Of a stretch of 8,106 bases of DNA, positions 6,837-8,106 are shown piece after piece. How positions within the stretch are numbered: position 1 is the first letter of the stretch; the number at the start of each line of letters is the position of its first letter. The position numbers were made by a program, and so were the translations under genes. Source of the DNA: an uncultured Selenomonas sp. (lineage in GTDB: Bacteria; Bacillota; Negativicutes; Selenomonadales; Selenomonadaceae); contig CALYVJ010000061.1 of the NCBI GenBank assembly GCA_945494195.1, forward strand, positions 1-8,106. Reading direction: 5' to 3'. The notes under the pieces are model-generated. The model worked only from the letters and a program-made list of their open reading frames with translations. It was not told the origin of the DNA and ran no database searches.

Positions 6837-7742
6837 ATGGGTGTTTTAGTGGGGAAAGATACGAAGGTAATCGTTCAGGGAATTACGGGTAAGGCCGCAG
6901 CCTTCCACACGAAACAGATGCTGGACTACGGGACGAAGATTGTCGCCGGAGTTACGCCGGGCAAGGCGGGTCAGCAGGTTGAGGGCGTTCCGGTGTTCAA
7001 TACGGTCAAAGAGGCAGTGGCGGCAACTGGGGCAACGGCATCGGTGATCTATGTGCCGGCACGTTTTGCGGCCGATTCCATCATGGAGGCGGTTGATGCC
7101 GGGCTGGAGCTTGCCGTCTGCATAACGGAGCATATTCCCGTGCAGGATATGGTAAAGGTTCGCCGCTATATGGAAGGGAAAAAGACGCGCCTCATCGGCC
7201 CTAACTGCCCGGGAATCCTTACGGCGGACGAGGCAAAGCTGGGCATTATCCCTGGCTATATTTACAAAAAAGGCCATGTAGGGGTTATTTCCCGTTCGGG
7301 AACGCTTACCTATGAGGCATCGTTCCAGCTCACGGCGGCAGGTATTGGCCAGACTACGGCCATCGGTATCGGCGGTGACCCGGTAAAGGGGACGGATTTC
7401 ATCGATGCCCTGAAGCTCTTTAAGGATGATCCGGACACCAAAGCTGTGCTCATGATTGGCGAAATCGGCGGCACGGCAGAGGAGGATGCCGCGAAGTGGA
7501 TGGCGGAAAATATGCCGGACAAACCGGTGGCGGCGTTTATCTCGGGCCGGCAGGCGCCTCCGGGCAAACGCATGGGGCATGCGGGCGCAATCATTAGTGG
7601 CGGCAAGGGAACCGCTGCCGATAAAATCAAGGCGCTCAATGCCGTTGGCATCGAGGTGGCTGATACGGTGGCTCATATTGGGGAAACCGTGGTAGCGACG
7701 CTGAAAAAAGCGGGCATTTATGAGGAATGCCATACGTGCTGA
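6837..7742 (+). CDS. sucD: Succinyl-CoA synthetase (succinate-CoA ligase), alpha subunit
   Basis: Alpha subunit (301 aa) carrying the CoA-binding site and the phosphorylated histidine; it works with SucC as an alpha-beta heterodimer or tetramer. The CoA-binding Rossmann domain shows [12 protein letters not shown] (14-25), GVTPGKAG and the GPNCPGI segment with N123. The ligase domain has [23 protein letters not shown] and E209 in [10 protein letters not shown], the residue that contacts the active histidine in the E. coli enzyme. The phosphohistidine is H248 in [11 protein letters not shown]. The protein is about full family length. GGAGG at 6824-6828, inside the end of sucC, lies 8 bases before the ATG, and only 3 bases separate the two genes, fitting equimolar production. 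It is the last gene before the operon terminator. Confidence 0.97.
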   Translation: MGVLVGKDTKVIVQGITGKAAAFHTKQMLDYGTKIVAGVTPGKAGQQVEGVPVFNTVKEAVAATGATASVIYVPARFAADSIMEAVDAGLELAVCITEHIPVQDMVKVRRYMEGKKTRLIGPNCPGILTADEAKLGIIPGYIYKKGHVGVISRSGTLTYEASFQLTAAGIGQTTAIGIGGDPVKGTDFIDALKLFKDDPDTKAVLMIGEIGGTAEEDAAKWMAENMPDKPVAAFISGRQAPPGKRMGHAGAIISGGKGTAADKIKALNAVGIEVADTVAHIGETVVATLKKAGIYEECHTC

Positions 7743-7771
7743 AAGAATAGTTAGTGGGGAATATTCAAAGG

Positions 7772-7818
7772 GGCTGTAAAGCACCTTTATATTGACACAA
7801 AAGGTAGAAGCCTTTTTT
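7772..7818 (+). terminator. Intrinsic terminator of the galM-sucD operon
   Basis: Thirty bases after the sucD stop, GGCT (7772-7775) pairs with AGCC (7809-7812), and ACCTTT (7783-7788) pairs with AAAGGT (7800-7805), with an asymmetric internal loop. The stem is followed at once by six T residues (7813-7818). The T tract is convincing; the stem is weaker than usual. Confidence 0.6.
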
Positions 7819-7840
7819 ACAAATTACCGTTTGCAGGGGA

Positions 7841-8099
7841 GCAGTACCCAGTTCGTGTTCGAGGTAAGTCGTCGGCGGCGTGGGCCCCAGTACCAACGCT
7901 CCACCGGTGACAACCCGCTACAAGAAATTTTTGCCTTTTAATTAAGAGTTGGAAAACAGTTAAACGCGCTTCGCTTGGACGAAACTGCTTTTCCAACGAG
8001 AACGCAGGCAAAAATTTCTTGCTTCACGCGGAACGTCAAGGCTACGCTTATGGTACTGGGGCCCCCGCCGCCTCGGTTAGAGTCGGCACGAATTGCTGC
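7841..8099. repeat. Large nested imperfect palindrome, about 259 bp
   Basis: Four pairs of complementary arms share one centre near 7972. The innermost pair, 7948-7961 with 7983-7997, is 14 bp with one bulge (GTTGGAAAACAGTT). Next, 7921-7936 pairs perfectly with 8006-8021 over 16 bp (CAAGAAATTTTTGCCT). The third, 7874-7894 with 8052-8072, pairs at 20 of 21 positions and contains GGGCCCCAGTACC. The outermost, 7841-7857 with 8087-8099, matches at 12 of 13 positions (one G-T) after skipping a 4-base TACC insertion. The segments between arms are only partly complementary. The apical 21 bases hold a tiny GCG-CTT-CGC hairpin. No credible gene lies in the stretch. The DNA could extrude as a cruciform and the RNA could fold into a long rod. 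It may be a dispersed repeat, a MITE-like element or a structured RNA; nothing visible decides between these. Confidence 0.85.
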
Positions 8100-8106
8100 G
8101 CCCTCG

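Noticed and set aside
6846..7784. Long open frame (312 codons) antisense to sucD
   Set aside because: SucD is certain on the plus strand. The antisense frame is rich in Arg, His and Cys, has no recognisable motif, and is a side effect of codon bias in GC-rich coding sequence. The same applies to the frames antisense to the response regulator (104-814), galM (3561-4220) and sucC (5628-6320).
7948..7997. Integron attC-like site, suggested by GTTGGAA...TTCCAAC around a bulged stem
   Set aside because: attC needs GTTRRRY and RYYYAAC at the ends of the element, with the characteristic extrahelical bases. Here the motif is at the innermost tier, the seventh base does not fit, and no integrase or cassette is present.
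7817..8011. 64-codon minus-strand frame within the terminal palindrome
   Set aside because: It runs through the inner arms of the palindrome and through the sucD terminator T tract, has no convincing ribosome binding site, and its composition follows the repeat.

Overview
The window looks like chromosomal DNA of an anaerobic Negativicutes bacterium, most like a rumen or gut Selenomonas. This rests on moderately GC-rich coding sequence, strong AGGAGG/GGGGG-type ribosome binding sites, TTG starts, and a sucCD pair suited to succinate/propionate metabolism. The assignment is inference from gene content and style; no marker gene is present.

Left block (about 1-2506, + strand): a response regulator-type protein with REC, GGDEF and EAL domains is followed 12 bases later by a HAD phosphatase/beta-phosphoglucomutase-like enzyme. 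In the first protein the cyclase motif is destroyed (EADHF) while every EAL catalytic residue is kept, so it should be a phosphorylation-controlled cyclic di-GMP phosphodiesterase.

Middle block (2507-3392): an AT-rich spacer holds a LacI/CcpA-type palindrome, a 20-bp hairpin just upstream of a 34-codon mini-ORF with a good ribosome binding site, and a strong hairpin terminator. The terminator also serves a small convergent minus-strand gene (90 aa, unknown function) that has its own extended -10 promoter. That promoter is divergent from the promoter of the next operon. The operon promoter carries three AATTGT repeats spaced exactly 10 bp apart over the predicted transcription start.

Right block (3393-7742, + strand): four closely packed genes, galM (aldose 1-epimerase), a glycerol-dehydrogenase-like metal-dependent dehydrogenase, sucC and sucD (succinyl-CoA synthetase), end at a hairpin with a T6 tract. 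They appear to form one transcription unit joining sugar entry, a dehydrogenase and the substrate-level phosphorylation step of the succinate route. This is an unusual combination.

End (7819-8106): no gene. It is almost filled by a roughly 259-bp imperfect palindrome made of four nested, concentric arm pairs with an AT-rich centre and GC-rich flanks. It is the most striking unexplained structure in the window and could be a dispersed palindromic repeat or a structured RNA. The window ends 7 bases past the last recognisable arm.
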